DNA of 64,000 bases from an uncultured Cellulophaga sp. GTDB taxonomy: Bacteria > Bacteroidota > Bacteroidia > Flavobacteriales > Flavobacteriaceae. Each line of letters opens with the position of its first letter. Position 1 is the first letter of the stretch. The translations under genes were made by a program, and so were the position numbers. Positions 54,031-63,400 of this stretch are shown here, in pieces. The stretch lies in contig CANMEI010000004.1 in the NCBI GenBank assembly GCA_947496695.1, positions 248,001-312,000 on the forward strand, read 5' to 3'. The notes under the pieces were generated by a model that was not told the DNA's origin, did no database searches, and was given only the letters and a program-made list of their open reading frames with translations.

Positions 54031-55302
54031 CTATTCTGATTTTTTTAAAACTAGAAGTTCTTTCCACTGTGTGGTATACCGAGGGCTTCTTTCTTCCTTT
54101 ATAAGTTCCCAGTCTTTTATTCGTGTACCAACTAAAGCTGAAGATACTTTTGACTTTCCGAATTTAACATTTAAACTATCAACTACTTCGGTTAATTTGC
54201 TCTTAGATACTGGTACAGCTTCAAATAAATTACCTTGCACATAATTTTCAGGAATAATACCTAAAAGGTTTACTCCTACTTTTTTATAGGTATAACCAGG
54301 TTTATAAATAAGATAGAGTGCTTTTTTTGCTTCTTTAATTAATATAAATGTATCATTTGTTGGAATACTAAGCTTTACCGTAATACTTTTTGCATATTGT
54401 TTATCAAAATTACTATGATAATTAGTAGTAACATAAACACTAATAGCCGTTGCGCAAGAATTTTGCGCTCTTAATACTTCTGCAACCTCACTAACATAAT
54501 ATGTACAAGCTTCTTCTATAATATTTAAACTTTTTAATTTTTTTCCAAAAGATTTTGCTGTACCAATAGCTTTCTTCTTTTTTACATTGACCATAAAATC
54601 AATAGCTGTTTCTCCCTTTAATTCACGCCAAGTACGCTCACCTACCACCGTCATTTCTTTACGCACCCATGCTAAAGGCAATTTTGTAAAATCATATGCC
54701 GTAGCTACCCCAGTTTTTAAAATACGATCACTATGTTTACGCCCAATACCCCAAACATCTTTAATTAAACACCACTTTAAAGCATGTATTCTTTCTTGTT
54801 CCGAATTAATAACACAGACATGATTATTAGCTTCTACTTTTTTAGCTATCTTATTTGCTAATTTAGAAAGTACTTTTGTTTTTGCAATACCTACCCCAAC
54901 AGGCAAACCAGTGTATTTAAAAATGGTATCTTTAATTTCATGTGCATATTGTTCTAAAGCATCTTCTGGTATATCGCTTAAATCAAGAAAAGATTCATCA
55001 ATACTATAAATCTCTACTCTAGGTGAAAAAGTTTTTAAAATATTAATAACTCTTTGAGACATTTCACCATACAATGTATAATTTGAAGAGAAAAAAACCA
55101 CCTTATGTGCTAAAAGTTGTTTTTTAATTTTATAGACAGGTTCAAACATCGGAATATTAGTCAGCGCTTTTGCCTCTTTATTAGCTGCAATAATACATCC
55201 ATCATTATTACTTAGAACAACAACAGGCCTCCCCACCAAATCTGGCCGAAAAACCAATTCGCAAGAAGCATAAAAACTATTACAATCTACCAATGCTATC
55301 AT
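54031..55302 (-). CDS. umuC: DNA polymerase V catalytic subunit UmuC (Y-family)
   Basis: A 423-residue Y-family polymerase for translesion synthesis. [22 protein letters not shown] carries the first metal Asp and the steric-gate region, [19 protein letters not shown] follows, and [13 protein letters not shown] has the catalytic Asp-Glu pair. Then [20 protein letters not shown] and [16 protein letters not shown] (helix-hairpin-helix), and a little-finger domain. All catalytic residues look intact. It overlaps umuD by four bases (ATGA), so the two are co-translated. Confidence 0.94.
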   Translation of the reverse strand: MIALVDCNSFYASCELVFRPDLVGRPVVVLSNNDGCIIAANKEAKALTNIPMFEPVYKIKKQLLAHKVVFFSSNYTLYGEMSQRVINILKTFSPRVEIYSIDESFLDLSDIPEDALEQYAHEIKDTIFKYTGLPVGVGIAKTKVLSKLANKIAKKVEANNHVCVINSEQERIHALKWCLIKDVWGIGRKHSDRILKTGVATAYDFTKLPLAWVRKEMTVVGERTWRELKGETAIDFMVNVKKKKAIGTAKSFGKKLKSLNIIEEACTYYVSEVAEVLRAQNSCATAISVYVTTNYHSNFDKQYAKSITVKLSIPTNDTFILIKEAKKALYLIYKPGYTYKKVGVNLLGIIPENYVQGNLFEAVPVSKSKLTEVVDSLNVKFGKSKVSSALVGTRIKDWELIKEERSPRYTTQWKELLVLKKSE

Positions 55303-55667
55303 TTACAAGAATGTATGATATAAGTAATAACCCCCCATAACGTAAATTCTTGTTGATGCTCATTTGACATAACATTAATTATCTTGAACTCGCCATCTAT
55401 AACAACCATTGCTAAATCGTTTTCTTTTACATGAAGAGAACGATCAATAATTAAAACATCATTTTTTAAGATATTAAATTCAGCCAATGCACCGTCATTT
55501 ACACGCACATAAAAAGTAGCATCGCCATTGCCAATTAATTCTTGATCTAAACTTATGGAAGGTTCTAAATAATGCGTGGCAGGACTAGGGAAACCTACTT
55601 GCTTTGATACCTCAAAAGCATGTTTTTTCTCGACTCTTTTTAATTTTCCATGTGAAAATATATCCAT
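55299..55667 (-). CDS. umuD: UmuD-like S24 protein lacking the Ser-Lys dyad
   Basis: A 122-residue homologue of UmuD, aligning without gaps to residues 24-98 of the E. coli protein. The cleavage-site segment reads [11 protein letters not shown] against QCGFPSPAADY. The stretch before [10 protein letters not shown] reads [12 protein letters not shown] where E. coli has FVKASGDSMIDG, so the nucleophile Ser60 is Ala. [10 protein letters not shown] replaces DGEFTVKKLQ, so general-base Lys97 is Ile. Both substitutions are clear in the codons. It should not self-cleave, although the dimer fold and UmuC partner may be retained. umuC follows with a 4-base overlap. Confidence 0.88.
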   Translation of the reverse strand: MDIFSHGKLKRVEKKHAFEVSKQVGFPSPATHYLEPSISLDQELIGNGDATFYVRVNDGALAEFNILKNDVLIIDRSLHVKENDLAMVVIDGEFKIINVMSNEHQQEFTLWGVITYIIHSCK

Positions 55668-55757
55668 ATTGCAAAAATATGGATATATTCCTATTTAATG
55701 GAAATAATACAAGTTAAATATTTTAGAAGTTATTAACCTATATTTCTAGGCTCATTA

Positions 55758-58184
55758 CTAACGTAATTCTGCCCCAAGTTTTGTTTCAAATTTATTTTGA
55801 AACTTACTCATTATTTTTTCAATCTGCTTATCTGTAAGTGTTGCTTTCTCTGATTTTAAAGTAAAACTAACTGCATAAGATTTTTTACCTTCTGGTAATT
55901 TATCTCCTGTATAAACATCAAAAAGACTAACTTCTTTTAATAACGCTTTTTCAGTTTCGAACGCAATATCATGAATTTCTTTAAAACTCACTTTATCATC
56001 AAGCAACAATGCAAAATCTCTTTTTACTTCTGGGAATTTAGAAATTTCAGTATATTCAATTGTATTATCTGCAATTAACTCTAAAATAGCATCCCATTTA
56101 AAATCAGCGTATAGCACTTCGGTTTTTATATCGAATTTTTTAAGAATTGAATTCTTTACAACTCCGAAATCTACTAAATCTACTTTTTTAGATTTTAAGG
56201 TTAGCCCTTCTGCAAACTCTTCACTTTTTGAAGCTACAGTATTAAAACTATTAATACCTAAACGTTGTAAAATACTTTCTACACTTGATTTTAAAGTAAA
56301 AAAGCTAACTTTCTCAGAAGCAGCAATCCAATTATCATCATTTTTATTGCCCGTCATAAACAAAGCTAAATGTTTATTTTCTACTTGCTTTTCGTTATAA
56401 ATATGGTAGCTTTTTCCGAATTCAAAAAGTTTTAAATTCTGTTTTTTTCTATTGATATTATACAACACAGCATCTAAACCCGAAAACAATAATGACCTTC
56501 TCATAATAGATAAATCATTACTTAAAGGGTTTATAATTTTAACTGTTTGATCTTCTTTAAAACGTTCAACTACTTCATTATTTGCAGGGGTAGACAAACT
56601 ATTGGTCATTATTTCATAAAAACCTTTAGCAGCCAAAAAGTCTCCTATCACAGTTTGTACTTTATAATCTTCAAACGGAGATGTAGTCGCTACAGATGCA
56701 TTTAATTTTTCTTTAAAAGCGATATTATTATAGCCATAAACCCTCAAAAGCTCTTCTATAACATCAACTTCTCTACGAACATCTACTCTATAGAAAGGAA
56801 TGGTAAGTCCTAAACCTGTTTCTGTAACATTATTTAATTTAATATCTAAAGAAGCTAAAATTGATTTAATTGTATCTTTAGGTATCTCTTGACCTACTAG
56901 TCTATTAATTTTCTTAAAAGTTAAGAATACTTGGTAATCATCTTCTTTATGCGGGTAAAAATCCATAATATCAGAAGTAATATCACCTCCAGCTATTTGC
57001 TGAATTAATATTGCCGCTCTTTTTAAACTAAATTCAACATTATTTATATCTATACCACGCTCAAAACGGAAAGATGCATCAGTATTAAAACCATGCCTTT
57101 TTGATGTTTTACGAATGGAAATAGGATCAAAATAAGCACTTTCTAAAAATATAGATGTTGTATTATCAGTTACACCTGAGTTTAAACCACCATAAACACC
57201 TGCAATACATAAAGGCTTTTCAGAATCACAAATCATTAAATCATCTTCATGTAATTCAATCTCCGTATCATCAAGTGTTCTAAACTTTGTCCCCGCTGGT
57301 AGGGTTTTAACAATAATCTTATGATCCTTTATTTTATTTACATCAAAAGCATGTAAAGGTTGCCCAAGCTCATGCAATACATAATTTGTAGCATCAACAA
57401 TATTATTTATAGGGTTTAGTCCAATTGCTTTTAACCTGTTTTTTAACCATGTTGGAGACTCTTCTACCGTTAAATTACTAATAGTAACTCCACAATATCT
57501 TGGCGCCAATTTATTATCAACAACATCTACATCAATTTTTAATGACCTATTGACTACATTAAAATTACTTAGTGATGGCGTTATTAACTCTAACTGAATT
57601 TCTTTTTGTTTTAAACCTGCTTTTAAATCTCTTGCTACACCTAAATGACTCATTGCATCAGCCCTGTTCGGTGTTAAGCCTATTTCAAAAACAATGTCAT
57701 TCTCAATATCAAAAATTGTTGAGCACAATGTTCCTGGCTCTAAATCATCCGATAAAACCATAATTCCATCATGACCCTTACCAAGACCTAATTCATCTTC
57801 AGCACATATCATTCCATGACTTTCTTCTCCACGGATTTTACCTTTTTTAATTTTCCAAGCTTCTCCTTCTGGTGTATATAATACTGTACCTATTGTTGCT
57901 ACTGGAACTTTTTGACCTGCCGCAACGTTTGGCGCACCACATACTATTTGCACAGGAGTTTCTGCTCCAATATCAACAGTAGTAACTTTTAACTTATCTG
58001 CATTTGAATGCTTTTCACAAGTTAAAACATGACCAACAACAATTCCTTTTAATCCTCCTTTTACAGATTCAAATGGTTCTATACCTTCTACCTCTAAACC
58101 AAGATCAGTTAATAAATCTGCAGTTTGTTCAGCTTCCCAGCCAATTTGTAAAAATTGTTTTAACCAGTTGTATGAGATTTTCAT
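55758..58184 (-). CDS. pheT: Phenylalanine-tRNA ligase, beta subunit
   Basis: An 808-residue subunit of the (alpha-beta)2 synthetase. ISYNWLKQFLQIGW opens the fold. The tRNA-binding EMAP-like domain (about 40-150) includes VVGHVLTCEKHSNADKLKV. B3/B4 follows (about 210-380: NNIVDATNYVLHELGQPLHAFD, GVYGGLNSGVTDNT), then B5 (about 400-475) and the catalytic-like core with INPLSNDLSIMRRSLL. The anticodon-binding FDX-ACB domain is C-terminal (about 715-808: EISKFPEVKRDFALLLDD). pheS is not adjacent. Confidence 0.96.
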   Translation of the reverse strand: MKISYNWLKQFLQIGWEAEQTADLLTDLGLEVEGIEPFESVKGGLKGIVVGHVLTCEKHSNADKLKVTTVDIGAETPVQIVCGAPNVAAGQKVPVATIGTVLYTPEGEAWKIKKGKIRGEESHGMICAEDELGLGKGHDGIMVLSDDLEPGTLCSTIFDIENDIVFEIGLTPNRADAMSHLGVARDLKAGLKQKEIQLELITPSLSNFNVVNRSLKIDVDVVDNKLAPRYCGVTISNLTVEESPTWLKNRLKAIGLNPINNIVDATNYVLHELGQPLHAFDVNKIKDHKIIVKTLPAGTKFRTLDDTEIELHEDDLMICDSEKPLCIAGVYGGLNSGVTDNTTSIFLESAYFDPISIRKTSKRHGFNTDASFRFERGIDINNVEFSLKRAAILIQQIAGGDITSDIMDFYPHKEDDYQVFLTFKKINRLVGQEIPKDTIKSILASLDIKLNNVTETGLGLTIPFYRVDVRREVDVIEELLRVYGYNNIAFKEKLNASVATTSPFEDYKVQTVIGDFLAAKGFYEIMTNSLSTPANNEVVERFKEDQTVKIINPLSNDLSIMRRSLLFSGLDAVLYNINRKKQNLKLFEFGKSYHIYNEKQVENKHLALFMTGNKNDDNWIAASEKVSFFTLKSSVESILQRLGINSFNTVASKSEEFAEGLTLKSKKVDLVDFGVVKNSILKKFDIKTEVLYADFKWDAILELIADNTIEYTEISKFPEVKRDFALLLDDKVSFKEIHDIAFETEKALLKEVSLFDVYTGDKLPEGKKSYAVSFTLKSEKATLTDKQIEKIMSKFQNKFETKLGAELR

Positions 58185-58265
58185 TAAAGTGTGTTTACAA
58201 CCCTTTTACGGGCTTAGTTTTGGTTTTATAATAAATAACACCTACAAGGCGCAAGTAATAACGGG

Positions 58266-58296
58266 CAAATATAAAACAATGCTCTAAGACATTCAA
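58266..58296 (-). promoter_or_regulatory. Bacteroidota-type promoter of pheT
   Basis: On the minus strand the -7 box is TATATTTG (58266-58273). A TTG (58294-58296) sits 20 bases upstream, the spacing expected for the -33 box. Transcription would start about 75 bases before the pheT start. Confidence 0.5.
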
Positions 58297-58352
58297 CAGG
58301 TATTCGATTGATTTAAATTTATTTTTTCACTATTGGAAAACCCTAAAAACAA

Positions 58353-58380
58353 AAAATGCTTTTATTTCTAAAAGCATTTT
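58353..58380 (-). terminator. Intrinsic terminator of leuB
   Basis: AAAATGCTTTTA (58353-58364) pairs with TAAAAGCATTTT (58369-58380), 22 bases past the leuB stop. Confidence 0.75.
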
Positions 58381-58402
58381 CTAATATTTTAAATAATCTA
58401 TT

Positions 58403-59521
58403 TTAAATTATTGTTGATTTTCCTAAACCGATGTTTTCATAATTCATATTTAAAGTCTCATCGGTATCAACTATATTATTTGCAATAAAATCACCCACTT
58501 CATTAGTTCCAAATTTACTTTTCGGATTAATATCTGGGGTTACTACATTATTTTTTAATGATTTATTCACTGCTGACACGACTGATCTAGACTCTTCTTC
58601 TAATCCAAAATGTTGCAGTAACATTGCAGCTGAAAGTATTGTTGCTATTGGGTTAGCTATATCTTTATCTTTTGCTTGCGGGTATGAACCATGAATTGGC
58701 TCAAACATAGCTTTACCATCCCCTATTGATGCCGAAGGCAATAAACCTATTGAACCTCCAATTACACTAGCCTCATCAGAAATAATATCACCAAATAAAT
58801 TTGGTGCTAAAATAACGTCAAACCTACTTGGTTTTAATATAATCTGCATAATAGCATTATGTAAATAAATGCACTCTAATTCTACATCAGGGTAACTTTC
58901 ACTTATACGCTTTACTATTCTACGCCAAAGCCTTGAAGTTTCTAACACGTTAGATTTATCAATTAACGTAACCTTTTTGCGTCTTTTTTTTGCTGCTTTA
59001 AAAGCTAAATGTGCTACTCTATTAATTTGACTTTCAGAATACTTTGCTATATCAGTAGCTTCAGTACCATCATCACTAAGAAAATGATTACCACCATACA
59101 CACCACCTGTTAATTCTCTGTAAATAATAAAATCAGTACCTCTTAAAACACTTTCTTTTAATGGTGATTTTTTTAATAACGTTGGAAATACTGCTACAGG
59201 TCTAATATTTGCAAAAACACCAAGTTCTTTTCTTAACTGAAATAAAGCATCTTCAGGTCTTATTTTTGCATCTGGATCATCATCAAACTCAGGCAAACCT
59301 ATAGCTCCAAAAATAACCGCATCGGAATTATGACACAGTTCTATTGTTTTTTTAGGTAACGCTTCTCCTGTTTGATAAATAGCTGTTGCGCCTATTAATT
59401 CTGTTTTATATGTAAAATGATGGTCAAATGTTTCCTCAACTGCTTTCAAACATTTTACTGCTTGTGCCACAACTTCAGGACCAATACCATCTCCAGGTAA
59501 TAAGGCAATCTTTATATCCAT
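58403..59521 (-). CDS. leuB: 3-Isopropylmalate dehydrogenase
   Basis: A 372-residue NAD-dependent beta-decarboxylating dehydrogenase: IALLPGDGIGPEVVAQAV, FGAIGLPEFDDDPDAKIRPE, FANIRPVAVFP, YRELTGGVYGG (substrate-binding), KVTLIDKSNVLETSRLWRR, APNLFGDIISDEASVIGGS (metal Asp) and FEPIHGSYPQAKDKDIANP (NAD binding). It oxidises 3-isopropylmalate in leucine synthesis. Its start overlaps the leuA stop by one base, so the two are coupled. It ends with a terminator, closing the pair. Confidence 0.95.
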   Translation of the reverse strand: MDIKIALLPGDGIGPEVVAQAVKCLKAVEETFDHHFTYKTELIGATAIYQTGEALPKKTIELCHNSDAVIFGAIGLPEFDDDPDAKIRPEDALFQLRKELGVFANIRPVAVFPTLLKKSPLKESVLRGTDFIIYRELTGGVYGGNHFLSDDGTEATDIAKYSESQINRVAHLAFKAAKKRRKKVTLIDKSNVLETSRLWRRIVKRISESYPDVELECIYLHNAIMQIILKPSRFDVILAPNLFGDIISDEASVIGGSIGLLPSASIGDGKAMFEPIHGSYPQAKDKDIANPIATILSAAMLLQHFGLEEESRSVVSAVNKSLKNNVVTPDINPKSKFGTNEVGDFIANNIVDTDETLNMNYENIGLGKSTII

Positions 59522-60693
59522 TATGCAATGTTTTCTATTTCAACACCGCTAAGTTCTATAATTTTATGGATATCTTCGTCTAAAATCTCTTTTTTTAGAT
59601 CTGCAAACTTCAAAAATTCTTGGTAGACAACATCTAACTGTACTTTTGTTAGTTCATATCCTACGATTTTAGCTCTATACGCTAATGCCGCTCTACCGCT
59701 ACGTGCAGTCAAAACTATAGATGATTCATTAACACCAACATCTGAAGGGTCAATAATCTCATAAGTTTCTCTATTTTTAATAACACCATCTTGGTGAATA
59801 CCTGAACTATGCGCAAAAGCATTTGCACCAACAATAGCTTTATTTGGTTGTACGATCATTCCCATTTTTTGAGAAACCATACGACTTGTATCGTTCAACA
59901 ATTTACTATTAATATTCGTATCAAGTCCTAATGTCGGATGCTGTCTTAATATCATAACAACTTCTTCTAAAGCTGTATTTCCTGCACGCTCACCAATACC
60001 GTTTATGGTACATTCTATTTGACGAGCTCCGTTTACTACACCTGCAATTGAGTTTGCTGTTGCTAAACCTAAATCATTATGACAGTGACATGACAAAATT
60101 GCTTTGTCTATACCTGTTACGTTTTCACGTAAATATTTAATTTTTGCTCCGTATTCTTCTGGCAAGCAATACCCGGTTGTATCAGGAATATTAAGTACTG
60201 TAGCTCCTGCTTTTATAACAGCTTCACATACTCTTGCCAAAAACTCATTATCTGTTCTACCCGCATCTTCTGCATAAAATTCAACATCTTCAACAAATGT
60301 TTTTGCATAAGAAACAGCTTCAATAGCTCTTTCTATAATTGCATCTTTATTCGAGTTAAATTTAAATTTTATATGTGATTCTGAAGTACCAATTCCTGTA
60401 TGAATTCTAGGTCTTTTAGCATATTTTAATGCTTCAGCTGCAACTTCAATATCTTTTTTAACAGCTCTAGTTAAACCACAAACTGTTACATTTTTTATTA
60501 ATTTTGCTATTTCCGCAACAGATTTAAAATCTCCAGGGCTAGAAATAGGAAAACCCGCTTCTATAACATCAACTCCTAAAAGTTCTAAACGTTCAGCAAT
60601 AACTAATTTTTGCGTTGTATCTAATTTACAGCCTGGTACCTGTTCTCCGTCTCTAAGTGTCGTATCAAAAATTTGTACTTTATCTTTGCTCAT
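59521..60693 (-). CDS. leuA: 2-Isopropylmalate synthase
   Basis: A 390-residue HMGL-type TIM barrel enzyme: [15 protein letters not shown] (metal Asp and Arg), [60 protein letters not shown] (metal His pair) and [20 protein letters not shown]. It condenses acetyl-CoA with 2-oxoisovalerate. It lacks the C-terminal regulatory LeuA dimer domain found in the long enzymes (about 510 residues), so feedback inhibition by leucine may be absent or different. leuC and leuD are not in the window. Confidence 0.9.
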   Translation of the reverse strand: MSKDKVQIFDTTLRDGEQVPGCKLDTTQKLVIAERLELLGVDVIEAGFPISSPGDFKSVAEIAKLIKNVTVCGLTRAVKKDIEVAAEALKYAKRPRIHTGIGTSESHIKFKFNSNKDAIIERAIEAVSYAKTFVEDVEFYAEDAGRTDNEFLARVCEAVIKAGATVLNIPDTTGYCLPEEYGAKIKYLRENVTGIDKAILSCHCHNDLGLATANSIAGVVNGARQIECTINGIGERAGNTALEEVVMILRQHPTLGLDTNINSKLLNDTSRMVSQKMGMIVQPNKAIVGANAFAHSSGIHQDGVIKNRETYEIIDPSDVGVNESSIVLTARSGRAALAYRAKIVGYELTKVQLDVVYQEFLKFADLKKEILDEDIHKIIELSGVEIENIA

Positions 60694-60839
60694 TATATTT
60701 GCGTAGTTTTACTAGTCATTACGAATATATACTTAGTCTCTTAACTAATATTGGATGTAAAAAAACATTTACAACGTTAAGTTACTTTTAAGGTTATTTA
60801 AATTACTGAAAAACAAATAGTTAAACAATATTTTTTACG

Positions 60840-62384
60840 ATGACAAATGCTCATAAAGATTCTTTATTTGTTCTTATAAAATCACTATCGAAGTCTGAAA
60901 AACGTCAATTCAAACTTTATGTTGGTCGACTAGGAGTAAATTCTGATGCTAAATTTTTAGCTCTTTTTAATTTATTAGATAAAGTTAAGGATTATGATGA
61001 GAAAATAATACTTGCAACAGGAATTGTTAAAAAAGCACAGCTTTCAAATTTAAAAGCGCATTTATACAAACAGATTTTAGTTAGTTTGCGGTTAAACCCC
61101 GTAAACCAAAACATACGCGTGCAAATTCGTGAGCAATTAGATTTTGCAACAATTTTATACCAAAAAGGCCTATACAAACAAAGCCTTAAAATTTTAGACA
61201 AAGCTAAAACTGTTGCGATTGAGAATCAAGAAAAAAATATTGCTTATGAAATTGTAGAATTAGAAAAACTAATTGAAACACAATACATTACAAGAAGTAT
61301 TCCTGACAGAGCCGATGAACTAGCCATACAAGCAAAAGAACTTTCTGCTCAAAATGTAATGACAAGTAAATTATCAAATTTGTCATTACAATTATATGGG
61401 CAAATGCTAAAATTAGGCCATGTAAGAAGTGATGAAGATTATCAATTTATTAAAAAATATTTTGAAAGTCATGTTCCAAAATACAAAATTGAAGATTTAG
61501 GTTTTCGAGAAAAATTATGGCTATACAAAGCTTATTTATGGTATAGTTTTTTAACTCAAGATTTTTTATCAAGCTATAAGTATGCTAGCAAATGGTCTGA
61601 TTTATTTTATGAAAACAAAGAAATGATCTATTTAAATCCTGTTTTTTATTTGAAAGGAAATAATTATTTGCTTGAATCACTATTTCTTGTTCGCTACAGC
61701 TCTCAATTTAAAGAAGTATTAGAAAAATTAGAACAAACCATTAATGACAAAAACTTTCCACATAATGATAATGTTACATCATTAGCATTTTTATACATTA
61801 ATAGTAACAAATTAAACCTTCACTTTTTAAATGGAACGTTTGATAAAGGTGTTTACTTAGTAAAAATAATAGAATACGGAATTACTAAACATAAAGACCG
61901 TATTGATGAGCATCACATTATGTTATTCTATTATAAAATAGCTTGTTTGTATTTTGGTATGGGTGATAATAAGACTTGTATTCAATATTTAAAAAAAATA
62001 ATCAATAATAAGAATTTAAAAATGCGTGAAGATTTAATGTGCTTTGCTAGGGTTTTAAGTTTAGTAGCGCATTATGAAGCTGGAATGGATTATCATTTAG
62101 AAATACAACTGAAAAGCACTTATAAGTTCTTATTAAAAATGAACGATTTACATGCCGTTCAAAAAGAAATGATCAAATTTTTGAGAGGGTTGGGCGATAT
62201 TTACCCAAGTGATTTGAAAAATGAATTTCAAAAATTATACAATGAGCTTAAAAAGTATGAAGATCACCCTTATGAAAAAAGAGCATTTTTGTATTTAGAT
62301 ATTTTATCGTGGTTAGAAAGCCATTTACAAAACAAACCTGTTGCTCAAATTATAAAGGAAAAAGCCAAATTATTGACTAGATAA
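60840..62384 (+). CDS. Large alpha-helical repeat protein, unknown
   Basis: A 514-residue cytoplasmic protein made of amphipathic helices, with no signal peptide or membrane span. The opening HKDSLFVLIKSLSKSEKRQFKLYVG and segments like ATILYQKGLYKQSLKILDKAKTVA and YYKIACLYFGMGDNKTCIQYLKKIINNK look like degenerate tetratricopeptide units, so a protein-interaction scaffold is plausible. I know no named family. It is divergent from leuA and 12 bases upstream of a DMT transporter. Function unknown. Confidence 0.85.
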   Translation: MTNAHKDSLFVLIKSLSKSEKRQFKLYVGRLGVNSDAKFLALFNLLDKVKDYDEKIILATGIVKKAQLSNLKAHLYKQILVSLRLNPVNQNIRVQIREQLDFATILYQKGLYKQSLKILDKAKTVAIENQEKNIAYEIVELEKLIETQYITRSIPDRADELAIQAKELSAQNVMTSKLSNLSLQLYGQMLKLGHVRSDEDYQFIKKYFESHVPKYKIEDLGFREKLWLYKAYLWYSFLTQDFLSSYKYASKWSDLFYENKEMIYLNPVFYLKGNNYLLESLFLVRYSSQFKEVLEKLEQTINDKNFPHNDNVTSLAFLYINSNKLNLHFLNGTFDKGVYLVKIIEYGITKHKDRIDEHHIMLFYYKIACLYFGMGDNKTCIQYLKKIINNKNLKMREDLMCFARVLSLVAHYEAGMDYHLEIQLKSTYKFLLKMNDLHAVQKEMIKFLRGLGDIYPSDLKNEFQKLYNELKKYEDHPYEKRAFLYLDILSWLESHLQNKPVAQIIKEKAKLLTR

Positions 62385-62395
62385 CAACCTCATAC

Positions 62396-63262
62396 TTGAA
62401 AAATAACACACACTTAAAACATCTTTTAGAGTTAAACATTGCTATGCTTTTCATAAGCACCTCTGGTGCTTTAGGAAGATATGTAGACCTACCTGTTCCT
62501 GTAATAATTGGCGCTAGATCATTACTAGCTTTACTATTTTTACTCCTGTTTTGTAAGTGGAAAGGCATTACATTAAAAGTAGATAAAAAGCACTTATTAC
62601 CCGTACTTATTAGCGGTGTTTTAATTGGAGTGCATTGGGTTACGTATTTTTATGCTTTAAAACTTTCAAATGTAGCAATTGGTATGATTTCTATTTTTAC
62701 CTACCCTATTATAACTGCATTTTTAGAACCTATTTTATTAAAAACTAAGTTTCAAAAAATTCATTTACTATTAGCTTTGTTAGTTTTATTAGGCATTTAC
62801 TTTTTAGTACCAAGTTTTAACATTGAAAATAATTATACTGTCGCCGTAATCTTTGGAGTCTCATCTGCAATTGTTTATTCGCTTCGAAATATTTTACTTA
62901 AAACAAAGGTTGCTTCCTATAATGGATCTATGTTAATGTGCTACCAATTAGCTGTTGTAAGCATTGTTTTACTTCCTTTTCTTTTCAATGTTAATACATC
63001 TATATTATTTAGTCAATGGAAAGGTTTAATTGCTTTAGCATTATTAACTACAGCTATTGGACACACACTATTTTTAAACAGTTTTAAAAATTTTTCTATT
63101 ACAACAGTAAGTATTTTAAGTAGCGTACAACCTGTTTTTGGAATCACAATTGCTTTTTTTCTTCTAAATGAAACACCAACTATAAATACAATTATTGGTG
63201 GCGTTTTAATACTTAGCTCTGTTATAATTGAAAGTATTAGATCTTCAAAAAAGAAAATCTAA
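62396..63262 (+). CDS. DMT-family (EamA) transporter
   Basis: A 288-residue polytopic protein with about ten spans in two EamA halves: NIAMLFISTSGALGRYV and GVHWVTYFYALKLSNVAIGMISIFTYPIIT in the first, VIFGVSSAIVYSLRNILLKT, IGHTLFLNSFKNFSITTVS and SSVQPVFGITIAFFLLNETPT in the second. It probably exports a metabolite or drug. A TTG start is likely: the first ATG would delete the first hydrophilic helix and half of span one. It follows the helical-repeat gene by 12 bases and could be read through from it. Confidence 0.88.
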   Translation: MKNNTHLKHLLELNIAMLFISTSGALGRYVDLPVPVIIGARSLLALLFLLLFCKWKGITLKVDKKHLLPVLISGVLIGVHWVTYFYALKLSNVAIGMISIFTYPIITAFLEPILLKTKFQKIHLLLALLVLLGIYFLVPSFNIENNYTVAVIFGVSSAIVYSLRNILLKTKVASYNGSMLMCYQLAVVSIVLLPFLFNVNTSILFSQWKGLIALALLTTAIGHTLFLNSFKNFSITTVSILSSVQPVFGITIAFFLLNETPTINTIIGGVLILSSVIIESIRSSKKKI

Positions 63263-63400
63263 TACTTATAATAATTCTTTAATTTTTCACTGAATATATT
63301 AAGGGTTCCACTTAATACCTTTAAATCAAGCCTCAAATTAACTTAAGTTTGTTTATTCTTAATAATAACCCCAATATTAACTTAAAAACAATTTTTAATT

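Noticed and set aside
55672..55679. -7-like TATTTTTG just upstream of umuD
   Set aside because: It would place the start of transcription at the start codon, and no -33 element lies at the required distance. No LexA-type palindrome is visible either.
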